From contig JALGTV010000077.1 in NCBI GenBank assembly GCA_029821215.1, positions 1-18,203 on the forward strand: a stretch of 18,203 nucleotides of DNA, read 5' to 3'. Made by a program: the position numbers and the translations under genes. A model generated the notes under the pieces. It was not told the origin of the DNA. It searched no databases and saw only the letters and a program-made list of their open reading frames with translations. The DNA comes from Candidatus Zipacnadia bacterium (lineage in GTDB: Bacteria; Armatimonadota; Zipacnadia; Zipacnadales; Zipacnadaceae). Each line of letters begins with the position of its first letter. The first letter of the stretch is position 1. Of the stretch, positions 7,938 through 15,242 are shown piece after piece.

Positions 7938-9182
7938 TCAAGATGAACTGGCACTTGCGGTCCGGAAATCTTCACCCAGTACGATTACCAGTTCAGGGTC
8001 AGTCCCATCACCATTAGATCTGTTTTCGCGCATTTGAGCCTTGTCAATGGTCAGGATCTGTTTGATCTGCTGGGCGGGGGCCTCAGCGTCGGGGTTATAA
8101 TTGATTATGGTGCGCTGATAACTGAACCTGTCTGCGTTGGCGGTATTCAATACTTCAAAGCCGGCCTCGGCCAGCAACGCCCCCGCTGCTGCTGCTGCTC
8201 CCGGCTGACCACAGCCATTAAGAATTTCTACGGTGACAAGGTGACCGGTAGGTCGGTCCAGATGATCATCCATATCGTCCAGTAGTTCAAAAAAACTACT
8301 CTCTCTGAGTTCGGCGTAGTATATCCCGTTAATATAATGGTCACGCGCCGGGGCGACGGCGGTCATAATCTCCGCGGGTGGTATCTGTTTCAGCACTCTG
8401 GCCAGTTGTATGGCAATTGGCCATTCAATGTCGGTATCAACGGCTTGCAGGATTACCCCCCCCGCCTTGATTAGTCGGTGGATGTTAGTCAGTCGTAGTT
8501 TCTGCCGAATGAGGGCACGCAAGAACTGCTGCTGGCGCTCGGCCCGCTTGAAATCACTATCCTCCCGGTAGCGGACAAACCCTAGGGCCTCTTGGCCATT
8601 CAGGTGTTGCAGCCCCGGTTGCAGATCAATTTCACCGTGGTAGGTGTGCTTGCGCATCCGGAAGGGCACCTGGATATCTACCCCCCCCAGCGTCTCCACA
8701 ATCTCTTCAAATGCCTGGAAATCTGCCCGCACGTAATAGTCAATATCAATCCCTAACAGCCGCTCAACGGTCTGGTGAGTAAGCTCCACGCCTCCAAAGC
8801 AATAGGCATGATTTATCTTGTCAGTCCCATGGCCGGGAATTTCCACGCGCAGGTCGCGGGGCAGGGACAGCAAGGCCGCCCGCTTGCCCTCTGGATTAAG
8901 GAATAGGACCATAATGGTATCAGACCGACCCTGCACCTCATCCATATCATCACTGCCCAGAATTAGGATGTGGAGGCGGTCAACTCCCGCCAAGGGGTTG
9001 GCGAGTTGCCCCAGCAGCGATGTGTCCTGTGTGTCTTGGGTCACGGTTGATATCCCCGGATAGCGCATACTGTCCATTACTCCGGCGGCTCCGGCCCCGA
9101 TGATTACTGCCGCCAGACAGTAAAGCAGCACATCTGTGGCTCGCCCGTCCCGGTTCATTTGTGTACTGGTTCCTATCCTCAT
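7938..9182 (-). CDS. LytR-CpsA-Psr family glycopolymer transferase with LytR_C domain
   Basis: LCP-family enzymes attach undecaprenyl-linked glycopolymers such as teichoic acids or capsule to cell-wall peptidoglycan outside the membrane. One N-terminal transmembrane helix (~residues 17-35) anchors the protein. The LCP domain (~70-230) shows ILGSDD, RSDTIMVL, LSLPRDLRVEIPG, TDKINHAY and VRYREDSDFKRAERQQQFL, which hold the conserved Asp and Arg residues of the family. A C-terminal LytR_C domain begins at VTVEILNGCG (~310). ATG 9182 is chosen because it overlaps the nadD stop as ATGA; GTG 9191 and ATG 9158 are alternatives. Two runs of eight G lie in the coding strand (8456-8463 and 8681-8688). 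It sits between nadD and rsfS. Confidence 0.92.
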   Translation of the reverse strand: MRIGTSTQMNRDGRATDVLLYCLAAVIIGAGAAGVMDSMRYPGISTVTQDTQDTSLLGQLANPLAGVDRLHILILGSDDMDEVQGRSDTIMVLFLNPEGKRAALLSLPRDLRVEIPGHGTDKINHAYCFGGVELTHQTVERLLGIDIDYYVRADFQAFEEIVETLGGVDIQVPFRMRKHTYHGEIDLQPGLQHLNGQEALGFVRYREDSDFKRAERQQQFLRALIRQKLRLTNIHRLIKAGGVILQAVDTDIEWPIAIQLARVLKQIPPAEIMTAVAPARDHYINGIYYAELRESSFFELLDDMDDHLDRPTGHLVTVEILNGCGQPGAAAAAGALLAEAGFEVLNTANADRFSYQRTIINYNPDAEAPAQQIKQILTIDKAQMRENRSNGDGTDPELVIVLGEDFRTASASSS

Positions 9183-9838
9183 CCCTCGCACTTGCCTCTA
9201 TTGGAGCGGTGGTTCTGATACAAGCCGGCCTTGTGGATATAGTTGACCACGTTGGGGACAGTAAGATAGCGTATGCTCTGACCTTGCCTAACGCGCTGGC
9301 GAATGACCGTGGAAGAGATATCCAGCGCCGGCATGGTAAACATCTCGACCTGCTTAGCCAATTCCGCTCCCAGCACGGCGGTCATTCGCTGCAGGTCAAA
9401 GCCGGGTCGGTGGGCGGCAATAAGCTGACACTCGGCTACGATGTCCTGGGGCTGGCGCCATGTTAAAATCTCCAAGATAGCATCAGCACCAGTGATGAAA
9501 TAAAGCTGCACCTGAGGACCCATCTGCTGGCGGAAAGCCCGGATGGTATCAATAGAGTAGGAAGGCCCGGAGCGGTCAATCTCCTCGCGCGAGACGCGAA
9601 AATAGGGATTATCGGCAGTAGCTATTACCGCCATCGCATACCGATGCTCAGCCAAGCTCACTTCATAGTCTTTCTTATGGGGAGGGATGTCGTTGGGGAC
9701 AAATATGACCTCACCAAGTTGATAACGCTCACGAGCCTGCTCAGCCACTAACAGATGCCCAAAGTGAATAGGGTCAAAAGTGCCTCCCATCAGGCCAATT
9801 GCATCCGTCCTAATTGGTACTGTCGGCGTCGCTCCCAT
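9179..9838 (-). CDS. nadD: Nicotinate-nucleotide adenylyltransferase
   Basis: NadD makes deamido-NAD from nicotinate mononucleotide and ATP in NAD synthesis. Signatures are GLMGGTFDPIHFGHLLVAE (T/HxGH nucleotidyltransferase motif), FVPNDIPPHK, SYSIDTI, ITGADAI, the LTW segment, AHRPG, ISSTVIR and a YLTVPNVV...YI...GLY ending. The open frame extends to 10000, but the family begins a few residues before the GGTFDP motif. ATG 9838, about 16 residues upstream of GGTFDP, is therefore preferred, giving 219 residues, close to the usual ~200. The ribosome binding site is poor (GGGG 2 nt before the ATG). Two candidate promoters lie directly upstream. It heads the nine-gene minus-strand block and overlaps the LCP gene by ATGA. 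Confidence 0.95.
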   Translation of the reverse strand: MGATPTVPIRTDAIGLMGGTFDPIHFGHLLVAEQARERYQLGEVIFVPNDIPPHKKDYEVSLAEHRYAMAVIATADNPYFRVSREEIDRSGPSYSIDTIRAFRQQMGPQVQLYFITGADAILEILTWRQPQDIVAECQLIAAHRPGFDLQRMTAVLGAELAKQVEMFTMPALDISSTVIRQRVRQGQSIRYLTVPNVVNYIHKAGLYQNHRSNRGKCEG

Positions 9839-9845
9839 CGCCCCA

Positions 9846-9874
9846 ATTTTACCACAAACCGCGTGCCGACGCAA
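9846..9874 (-). promoter_or_regulatory. Candidate proximal nadD promoter (extended -10)
   Basis: On the minus strand TTGCGT (9869-9874) is separated by 17 nt from TAAAAT (9846-9851), which carries an upstream TGG extended -10 motif. Initiation about 7 nt downstream would fall almost at the nadD ATG, giving a leaderless or nearly leaderless mRNA. This would fit the poor ribosome binding site of nadD. It is an inference from motif match only. Confidence 0.35.
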
Positions 9875-9907
9875 ACTTTTGGCAGGTATGAGCAGCGACG
9901 ACTGCGA

Positions 9908-9930
9908 ATTATAAATATCAGTAGACGATA
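9908..9930 (-). promoter_or_regulatory. Candidate distal nadD-operon promoter (perfect -10)
   Basis: The minus strand reads TATAAT (9908-9913), an exact -10 consensus. The best -35 is TTTGCT or TTGCTA about 15-16 nt upstream, which is a short spacing. Initiation here would give a ~60-nt leader for nadD. It may act with, or instead of, the proximal site. Confidence 0.4.
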
Positions 9931-9989
9931 GCAAATAGCCATAAATAGCCTGACTGCGAGCCGGGTACCAGTACGGGGGAAGTGTGGGC

Positions 9990-10019
9990 TTGACAATCAT
10001 GCCTGGATTCTGCTATAGT
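9990..10019 (+). promoter_or_regulatory. tRNA-Ala promoter
   Basis: A perfect -35 TTGACA (9990-9995) is followed after 18 nt by TATAGT (10014-10019), with a TG extended -10 directly before it (TGCTATAGT). Initiation would fall near 10026, about 8 nt before the tRNA. This is the strongest promoter match noted in the window, as expected for a stable RNA gene. Confidence 0.8.
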
Positions 10020-10033
10020 GATAATAACAAGGT

Positions 10034-10108
10034 GGGGCTGTGGCGCAGTGGGAGCGCGCCTCCTTGGCATGGAGGAGGTCGCGGGTTCAAATCCCGCCAG
10101 CTCCACCA
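10034..10108 (+). tRNA. tRNA-Ala (GGC), CCA encoded
   Basis: A full cloverleaf can be folded. The acceptor stem is GGGGCTG with CAGCTCC. The D arm has stem GCGC/GCGC, and the anticodon stem CCTCC/GGAGG encloses loop TTGGCAT with anticodon GGC. The variable loop is AGGTC, and the T stem GCGGG/CCCGC encloses TTCAAAT. Discriminator A is followed by an encoded CCA. A strong sigma70-type promoter precedes it and an intrinsic terminator follows 19 nt after the CCA, so it is a single-gene transcription unit. Confidence 0.97.
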
Positions 10109-10127
10109 TTATTATCGCTCAACCTCC

Positions 10128-10159
10128 GGCGCAGCAAGATTTGCTTGCTGTGCCTTTTT
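10128..10159 (+). terminator. Intrinsic terminator of the tRNA-Ala gene
   Basis: An 11-bp stem (GGCGCAGCAAG pairing with CTTGCTGTGCC, one G-U) has a 5-nt loop and is followed at once by TTTTT. This is a canonical rho-independent terminator. It separates the tRNA from the pilT group. Confidence 0.9.
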
Positions 10160-10265
10160 GGGTTAGTATATGGATAGTAGGGGTGTATGTTCTCATGACC
10201 AGAAGTCAGCAGCTAATAGAGCGCAGTACCTTGGTTCATCCTGCTGGAGGAAAGTGGGAAGATAG

Positions 10266-11390
10266 ATGATAGATAATTGGCAAGACTTAGTGATTGACAG
10301 TGCACACAAAGAAGCGTCAGATGTATTCTGGAAGGCCAGAGCAGTTCCCTATGTGCGGCTGAAGGGGGTGGTTAGTCCGGCTGATGGTTGGCCGGAGCTA
10401 ACTGCAGATGATACTGAAAAGCTGGCTCGGTCACTGATGACGGAGCAGGACTGGGCCCGATTCCAGGAGTATCCAGAAAAGGACATTGGCCTCTCGATTG
10501 GTGATGTCTGCCGGTTGCGAATAAATATCTACCGAGAGCAGGGTGCTACGGCCGTGGTTATGCGCATTATTCCCATGAAAGTGCGTACGGTTGACCAATT
10601 GGGTCTGCCTGAGGTACTAAAGGATATAGCCATGCGCCCTCAAGGCCTGGTGCTGGTGACCGGCCCCACCGGGTGTGGTAAGTCAACTACCCTGGCGGCC
10701 ATGCTCGAGCACATCAATAACCACCGGCGGGCTCACATTGTCACCATAGAGGACCCTGTCGAATATGTCTATCAAGAAAAGAACTGCATCATCAGCCAGC
10801 GAGCGGTGGGTATCGACACCGAGGGGTTTGCTGACGCCCTAAAATATGTAATGCGCCAGAGCCCGGATGTTATCCTCATTGGTGAGATGCGGGATGTGGA
10901 AACCTTCAATGTTGCCATGCAGGCCGCCGAGACCGGCCACTTGGTATTTTCCACCGTACACACTACCTCTGCTGCCGAGACGATGGAGCGTATTATCTAC
11001 ATGTTCCCCCCCGCTGAACGAGAGCCAATCTGTATGCGCCTGAGCGAGTCGCTGGAGGCGGTGATATCACAGTCTCTGGTTCCCCGTAAGGACAAGACGG
11101 GGCGTATCGCCGCCTTAGAAATTATGATCGTAACACCCACTATCCAACAGTATATTGAACATGGCCAGCCCTCCGAGGTGTATGATGCGATATATGAGGG
11201 CGCGCATTGGGGCATGCAAACTATGAACCAGGCTCTGCTAAACCTCTACAAGGACGGAATAATCACTGATGATCAGGCCCTTTTCTATGCGGGCAACTAC
11301 ACCGAGATGCGCCAGATGCTCCGCCGGGTGGACAAGGAACGAGCAGATGCAGCCCAATCAGCCCAGCAGAAGACGGCCCGCAGCAAGTAG
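10266..11390 (+). CDS. PilT/PilU-like type IV pilus ATPase (divergent paralog)
   Basis: This is a 374-residue AAA-type ATPase of the PilT family, hexameric motors that disassemble type IV pili at the inner membrane. The N-terminal domain covers residues 1-105. Walker A is GPTGCGKS (133-140), the Asp box region contains TIEDPVEY (160-167), Walker B is DVILIGE (201-207), and the His box is TGHLVFSTVHT (223-233). Departures from typical PilT are SDVFWKAR where ASDLHL is usual, QRAVG where QREVG is usual, and PTIQQYIEHG (291-300) where the AIRNLIRE retraction motif should be. It may be a PilU-like accessory motor. The ATG follows GGAGGAAAGTGGGAAG, and pilT2 lies 156 bp downstream. No pilin gene is in the window. 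Confidence 0.88.
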   Translation: MIDNWQDLVIDSAHKEASDVFWKARAVPYVRLKGVVSPADGWPELTADDTEKLARSLMTEQDWARFQEYPEKDIGLSIGDVCRLRINIYREQGATAVVMRIIPMKVRTVDQLGLPEVLKDIAMRPQGLVLVTGPTGCGKSTTLAAMLEHINNHRRAHIVTIEDPVEYVYQEKNCIISQRAVGIDTEGFADALKYVMRQSPDVILIGEMRDVETFNVAMQAAETGHLVFSTVHTTSAAETMERIIYMFPPAEREPICMRLSESLEAVISQSLVPRKDKTGRIAALEIMIVTPTIQQYIEHGQPSEVYDAIYEGAHWGMQTMNQALLNLYKDGIITDDQALFYAGNYTEMRQMLRRVDKERADAAQSAQQKTARSK

Positions 11391-11534
11391 GGTATGGTTG
11401 GGCATCGCGGCAGGAGCAACAACAGTGACAATGAAGATGCCAGTAAATTTATCCAGATACAAAGAGGGATATCCTCGCCAGCGGCGAAATACATAAACAT
11501 ACTTGCTAAACGGGGATTGTTTTACCAATAGATA

Positions 11535-11541
11535 GAGGTGA
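11535..11541 (+). promoter_or_regulatory. Shine-Dalgarno deciding the second pilT start
   Basis: GAGGTGA is complementary to the 16S tail and lies 5 nt before ATG 11547. The in-frame GTG at 11538 is part of this element, so the ATG is the likelier start. Confidence 0.65.
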
Positions 11542-11546
11542 GTACA

Positions 11547-12758
11547 ATGGCCGAGACATGGCGCCGAACAGTAAAGGCTCCAAGCCAGATTGCCGAAAAA
11601 GTGGGTCAGCCCCTGGATAGTGAGGTCATGGAAGGTCTGCTAGACGGCTGTGTGAAGATTGATGCTTCTGACTTGCATCTGACCGTAGGGGAACCGCCAA
11701 TCTATCGCCGGCACGGACACCTGGTGGAGCTGGAAGGCTACCGCGAGATGACCCATGACGATATGATGACCGCAACCACCTTCTTCTTGGGAGAGGAGAC
11801 AGCCGGCAACGTATATTGGCAACGTTTTCGCGAGCGCGGGGGAGCGGACATTGGCTATGAGTTTCAAAAGAAGGCCCGTTTCCGGGTCAGCGCCTTCCAG
11901 CAACGGCACAGTCCGGCCCTGGCTTTGCGGCTGATCCCTTATGAGATGCTCTCCTTTGAGCAGTTGGGTCTGCCCGTCGAGCATGTACAGGAGTTGTTGC
12001 ACAAACCACGGGGCTTGATATTGCTTACTGGGCCTACCGGCTCTGGCAAAACCACTACCATTGCTTCTATGATTGACTACATCAACCGGGAGCGGGAATG
12101 CCACATAATCACTATTGAGGACCCGATAGAGTACTACCACGAGAGCAAGAAATCGCTGATAAACCAGCGCGAAGTAGGGGTTGACGTATCCAGCTTCTCC
12201 GAAGCTGTGACCCGGAATATGAGATCTGACCCAGACGTGATGCTGGTAGGAGAGATGAGAGACTTGGAGACAATGCGGTCCTGTCTGCAATCGGCCGAGA
12301 CTGGCCACTTGGTGCTGTCTACCTTGCACACGGTCAGCGCCCCCAAAACAGTGGACCGTCTGGTCACGGCTTTTCCTGCCATTGAGCAGGAGGAAATCCG
12401 GGCTATGACCTCCACGTCGCTGGCGGCCATATACTCCGAGGAGCTGATACCTCGTATAGACATAGACGGCCGGGTTGCGGCTTTCGAGATCATGATCGGC
12501 GAGGCCGGTGGCTCGGCGGCCATTGGTAATCTCATCCGCGAGCGTAAAACTTCCTTGATGCGCTCCACCATTCAGAGCAGTGGGCAGCAGTTAGGCATGC
12601 AGTTGTTGGAAGCCCATCTGGCCCGACTGGTAGGCGAAGGCAAGATTAGCTTCGAGGACGGCTACAACCGCTCTAACGAGAAGCACGATTTCCTTAGCTT
12701 CGTTGATGACAGTCTGATCCCTGATAGATACCGGGAAGCGGCGGAAGTGGAAGCTTAG
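11547..12758 (+). CDS. pilT: PilT-type twitching motility ATPase
   Basis: This 403-residue PilT-family retraction ATPase is closer to canonical PilT than its upstream neighbour. Numbering from ATG 11547, there is ASDLHLTVGEPP (40-51), then Walker A GPTGSGKT (162-169) and TIEDPIEYY (189-197). QREVG (~207-211), Walker B DVMLVGEMRD (230-239) and His box TGHLVLSTLHT (252-262) follow. AIGNLIRE (325-332) is nearly the AIRNLIRE motif needed for retraction in characterised PilT proteins. GMQLLEAHLARLVGEGKIS then leads to an extra ~30-residue tail. The start is set by GAGGTGA 5 nt upstream. It is followed after 29 bp by the cysteine-rich membrane protein, so the three genes probably form one operon. 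Confidence 0.93.
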   Translation: MAETWRRTVKAPSQIAEKVGQPLDSEVMEGLLDGCVKIDASDLHLTVGEPPIYRRHGHLVELEGYREMTHDDMMTATTFFLGEETAGNVYWQRFRERGGADIGYEFQKKARFRVSAFQQRHSPALALRLIPYEMLSFEQLGLPVEHVQELLHKPRGLILLTGPTGSGKTTTIASMIDYINRERECHIITIEDPIEYYHESKKSLINQREVGVDVSSFSEAVTRNMRSDPDVMLVGEMRDLETMRSCLQSAETGHLVLSTLHTVSAPKTVDRLVTAFPAIEQEEIRAMTSTSLAAIYSEELIPRIDIDGRVAAFEIMIGEAGGSAAIGNLIRERKTSLMRSTIQSSGQQLGMQLLEAHLARLVGEGKISFEDGYNRSNEKHDFLSFVDDSLIPDRYREAAEVEA

Positions 12759-12787
12759 GCTTGACAAGTGGCGCAGGGAGCAGATAA

Positions 12788-13912
12788 ATGACGGAACGCA
12801 GAAGACGCCCAACCCCGACGCGTAAACGCCCTCTGGCCTGGAGCGAGACGCTGGTGGAATATGCTGGGTCTATCCTCAAGTTATCTGCGCTGGTCTTGCT
12901 GGTTGCCACTGGCTATTTGCTGTGGGGTATTTTTGGAGGTTATCTGAACCAGGCGGCGGACGCGCGAGTAGTCGCCAACATCCAGTTGGTGGGGCAAGTA
13001 CTGGCTATTAGCGGGGGCGTCTCCGCTCTGTGTCTCGTTGTAATCACCTTCGCCGAGGTGGCCTGGAGTGCCCTTGGTGCTGGGGTGGGATTTGCTTTCC
13101 TCCTGGGTACTCCCTTCCTGATTGCCAACAACCTGCGTAATCCATCCAGTGAAGTTGCCACTCAGATTACCCTCTGGGGCACGTGGACCGGCAAGATAAT
13201 CATAGTAATTGTCGGCCTCCGCCTGCTATATGAAGTATACATCCAGCTCGTCCGCGGCACTGCTGTGCGGCGGCGGGCAGAGTCAGAAGAAGCGAAATCC
13301 TCAGCGGCTAAGAAAAAGCCAGCAGTCAAAACAATTTGGCCATGGACGCCGTGCTGGGAGATGCCGTATTGTCACGAAGCCATCAAAGAGATGTGCCCGG
13401 CCTTTAAAGCGCATAAGACCTGCTGGCGGTATGGAAGCGGGTGCAACTGCGACCCGAATTTGATTGAGTCACTTATCCGCGCGGGTGCCGGGAGCAGTGG
13501 AACCCGTCAGGCCCAAACGCGACATACTCAGGAAGCCTACATCCGATCAGACCTGGAAGCTGATACTGCCCGGCCAGGGCAGGAGCGCACCATCCCGTGC
13601 AGCAAATGCGCTATCTACAATGAGCACCAGCGAGCCAAATACCGGGTCATCAATCCTATTGCTATTGGGGGCACTATCCTGGCGCTGATTATCTTCTATC
13701 GCCCGCTCATAGGGCTATACCAAGCATTCATTGGTGCCTGCTCCCAACTAGCCAGTCGCTTTACGTTCAGTGACGAGATTGACCCAACCGTGTGGTTTAA
13801 CTATCTGGATAGCGGGGCAATTCGCGTCTTCTTTGTCATTATCCTGGGGCTGCTACTGCTATCCTATGTGCTTCGCTTTGTTGAGTGGGCGATATTGGTA
13901 AAGAAAATCTGA
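12788..13912 (+). CDS. Polytopic membrane protein with CW-type cysteine cluster
   Basis: I do not recognise this 374-residue protein as a named family. A basic N-terminus is followed by about four membrane segments (~28-50, ~64-88, ~92-113, ~130-155). A basic linker (159-183) suggests that the following domain is cytoplasmic. Residues 189-221 hold six cysteines in the pattern CWxxxxC-x7-CPAF-x5-CW-x6-CxC. This resembles the CWE...CPA...CW clusters of two-CW-type domains in signalling proteins. A CSKC pair follows at 271-274. Two further segments (~291-312 and ~344-370) close the protein. Eight cytoplasmic cysteines could hold zinc or an iron-sulfur cluster (inference). AGGGAG precedes the ATG, 29 bp after pilT. 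A redox- or metal-sensing partner for the pilus motors is speculation from context. Confidence 0.8.
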   Translation: MTERRRRPTPTRKRPLAWSETLVEYAGSILKLSALVLLVATGYLLWGIFGGYLNQAADARVVANIQLVGQVLAISGGVSALCLVVITFAEVAWSALGAGVGFAFLLGTPFLIANNLRNPSSEVATQITLWGTWTGKIIIVIVGLRLLYEVYIQLVRGTAVRRRAESEEAKSSAAKKKPAVKTIWPWTPCWEMPYCHEAIKEMCPAFKAHKTCWRYGSGCNCDPNLIESLIRAGAGSSGTRQAQTRHTQEAYIRSDLEADTARPGQERTIPCSKCAIYNEHQRAKYRVINPIAIGGTILALIIFYRPLIGLYQAFIGACSQLASRFTFSDEIDPTVWFNYLDSGAIRVFFVIILGLLLLSYVLRFVEWAILVKKI

Positions 13913-13915
13913 GCC

Positions 13916-13943
13916 AGTGGTTCCCCAGGCCCTACCACTTTAC
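13916..13943 (+). terminator. Possible terminator of the pilT group
   Basis: AGTGGT (13916-13921) pairs with ACCACT (13934-13939) around a 12-nt loop, followed by TTACT. It lies 4 nt past the stop of the membrane protein gene. The stem is only 6 bp and the T-tract imperfect, so the evidence is modest. Confidence 0.35.
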
Positions 13944-14045
13944 TAATTGTTAGACCACCGGCGAATCGCTATGAGTTGGGCCGCTTCTTATGCTCCGGCC
14001 ACATATTGAGTGAAAATGTATCAGTGCCGAGAATAACAGGCGAGA

Positions 14046-14853
14046 ATGCAATTGCCCGACACTGAGCCAGACAAACCAAATTCTGACCCTGCCTCCCCGG
14101 CGACGGCTAACGATCAGTCCATTTGCCAGATTTGCGGGAGCAGCGAGATCGGTGATTATGTCAACACCTCAGAAGCACATTATCGGCGCTGCCGCCATTG
14201 TGGCCTAATCTTCAATGCGCTGACTCTTTCCGAACAACAAGTCGTCTCCGATTATTACAACCACCAGGATTACTTTCAACAATATATTGATAGACGGGAC
14301 CACAAAATACAGTCGTCCCGCCGCACCTTGGAGCTAATCAAAGACCTGGCGCCTGGCGGGCTACTGGTGGACATTGGCTGTGGTGTCGGCGATACCTTGG
14401 CAGCCGCTGAGCAGCTTGGCTACCATAGAACACATCCCCGTGACAGCCGATGGATTAGTAGAGGTCAACCGCATTCTTAAGCCCGACGGGCTATTCGTGT
14501 TTATCGTGCCTAATGGCTGGTACCTCAAAGCGTGTCTACTCAAGGGCAGATACCGGTGCTATGCCGGTAAATGGGCCCAGACCCACATGGTTTATCACAA
14601 TCCGCGCACGATTCACACTGTGCTGAAGCAAACCGGTTTTGTGCCGCTGCCAGTGCCTTGGCTCCAGCACCACAAACTGACCAATGGCCGGGGGGCAGCC
14701 ATGCAGGAAATCCTAATATTTCTGCCCCGGACGGCGTTTCGGCTGCTGCGCGGCTGGCTGCGGCTCAATAGAAACCTGTTTATGATCGCCCGAAAAAGCG
14801 TCGGACAGCCGACCAAAGTAGCCATCCATAGGCGGGATATAGATTACGCATAA
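14046..14853 (+). pseudogene. SAM-dependent methyltransferase, broken by internal deletion and frameshift
   Basis: Two adjacent frames together make one class I methyltransferase. Frame 1 (14046-14423) gives an N-terminal zinc-ribbon-like CQIC...CRHCGLIF (residues 27-56), then the SAM-binding motif LLVDIGCGVGDTLAAAEQLGY (~106-126), and then runs into unrelated sequence ending at 14480. Frame 2, from about 14425 to 14853, resumes with TIEHIP, VNRILKPDGLFVFIVPN and a C-terminal domain ending in a basic segment. Normally ~45-55 residues separate the GY after motif I from EHI, including the acidic residue that binds the SAM ribose. Those are absent, so ~150 bp appear deleted out of frame between about 14421 and 14428. 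The product should be inactive. Related intact proteins often modify sugars, but the substrate is unknown. Confidence 0.85.
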
Positions 14854-14888
14854 TTCAGTCAATTATCAGTTCTCGGGACTTTGGATTT

Positions 14889-15176
14889 ATGCCGGAGAAG
14901 ATGCAGTTGCATACCATAATAACTGGGCGAGTGCACGGGGTCGGGTTTCGTTTCTTTGTGCAACGGGAAGCCAAACAGCTTGGGTTAACTGGCTGGGTGC
15001 GTAATTTGGCGGGTGACGGGGTAGAAGTGACTGCGGAAGGTTCCCGAGATGCCTTGTCGGAATTACTGGCTAAGCTCCAGAGCGGGCCCCCGGCCGCATG
15101 GGTAGCCGGCATTACCACCGACTGGCAAGCTGCTACTGGGCAATTTGAGAATTTTCGAGTCATCCCCACCGCGTAG
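14889..15176 (+). CDS. acyP: Acylphosphatase
   Basis: Acylphosphatase hydrolyses carboxyl-phosphate bonds such as acetyl phosphate or 1,3-bisphosphoglycerate in the cytoplasm. The protein has 95 residues, typical for the family. The signature GRVHGVGFRFFVQREA contains the phosphate-binding arginine, and GWVRNLAGDGVEVTAEG contains the catalytic asparagine. GPPAAWVAGI near the C-terminus is also typical. The ribosome binding site of ATG 14889 is weak. An in-frame ATG at 14901 has GGAG just 3 nt upstream, so the exact start is uncertain by four residues. It stands between the broken methyltransferase and the response regulator. Confidence 0.95.
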   Translation: MPEKMQLHTIITGRVHGVGFRFFVQREAKQLGLTGWVRNLAGDGVEVTAEGSRDALSELLAKLQSGPPAAWVAGITTDWQAATGQFENFRVIPTA

Positions 15177-15242
15177 GACGGGTGAGAAGGGCAAACTCAT
15201 TTGCTCCCGATAGCACGGAAAAGCAGAGAGGATAACAGCACC

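Noticed and set aside
8180..8200. Run of GCT triplets in the LCP gene
   Set aside because: It encodes a short alanine stretch in the LytR_C domain. Triplet slippage would keep the frame, so it has no evident regulatory meaning.
9839..10000. 54-residue N-terminal extension of nadD
   Set aside because: The extension overlaps the promoter region and has no NadD-like sequence. The family begins just before GGTFDP, so ATG 9838 fits better.
9918..10109. Minus-strand ORF beginning with VELAGFEPATSSM-type sequence
   Set aside because: This is the well-known spurious translation of the antisense strand of a tRNA gene. It overlaps the tRNA-Ala and has no independent support.
9984..10166. Plus-strand ORFs running through the tRNA (9984-10166 and 10018-10269)
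   Set aside because: They translate the tRNA itself. Only the last ~25 codons of the second frame lie outside it, and these are listed separately as a weak upstream ORF.
11640..12329. 229-codon minus-strand ORF inside pilT
   Set aside because: It is antisense to conserved PilT motifs, with no family signature and low-complexity composition typical of a shadow frame.
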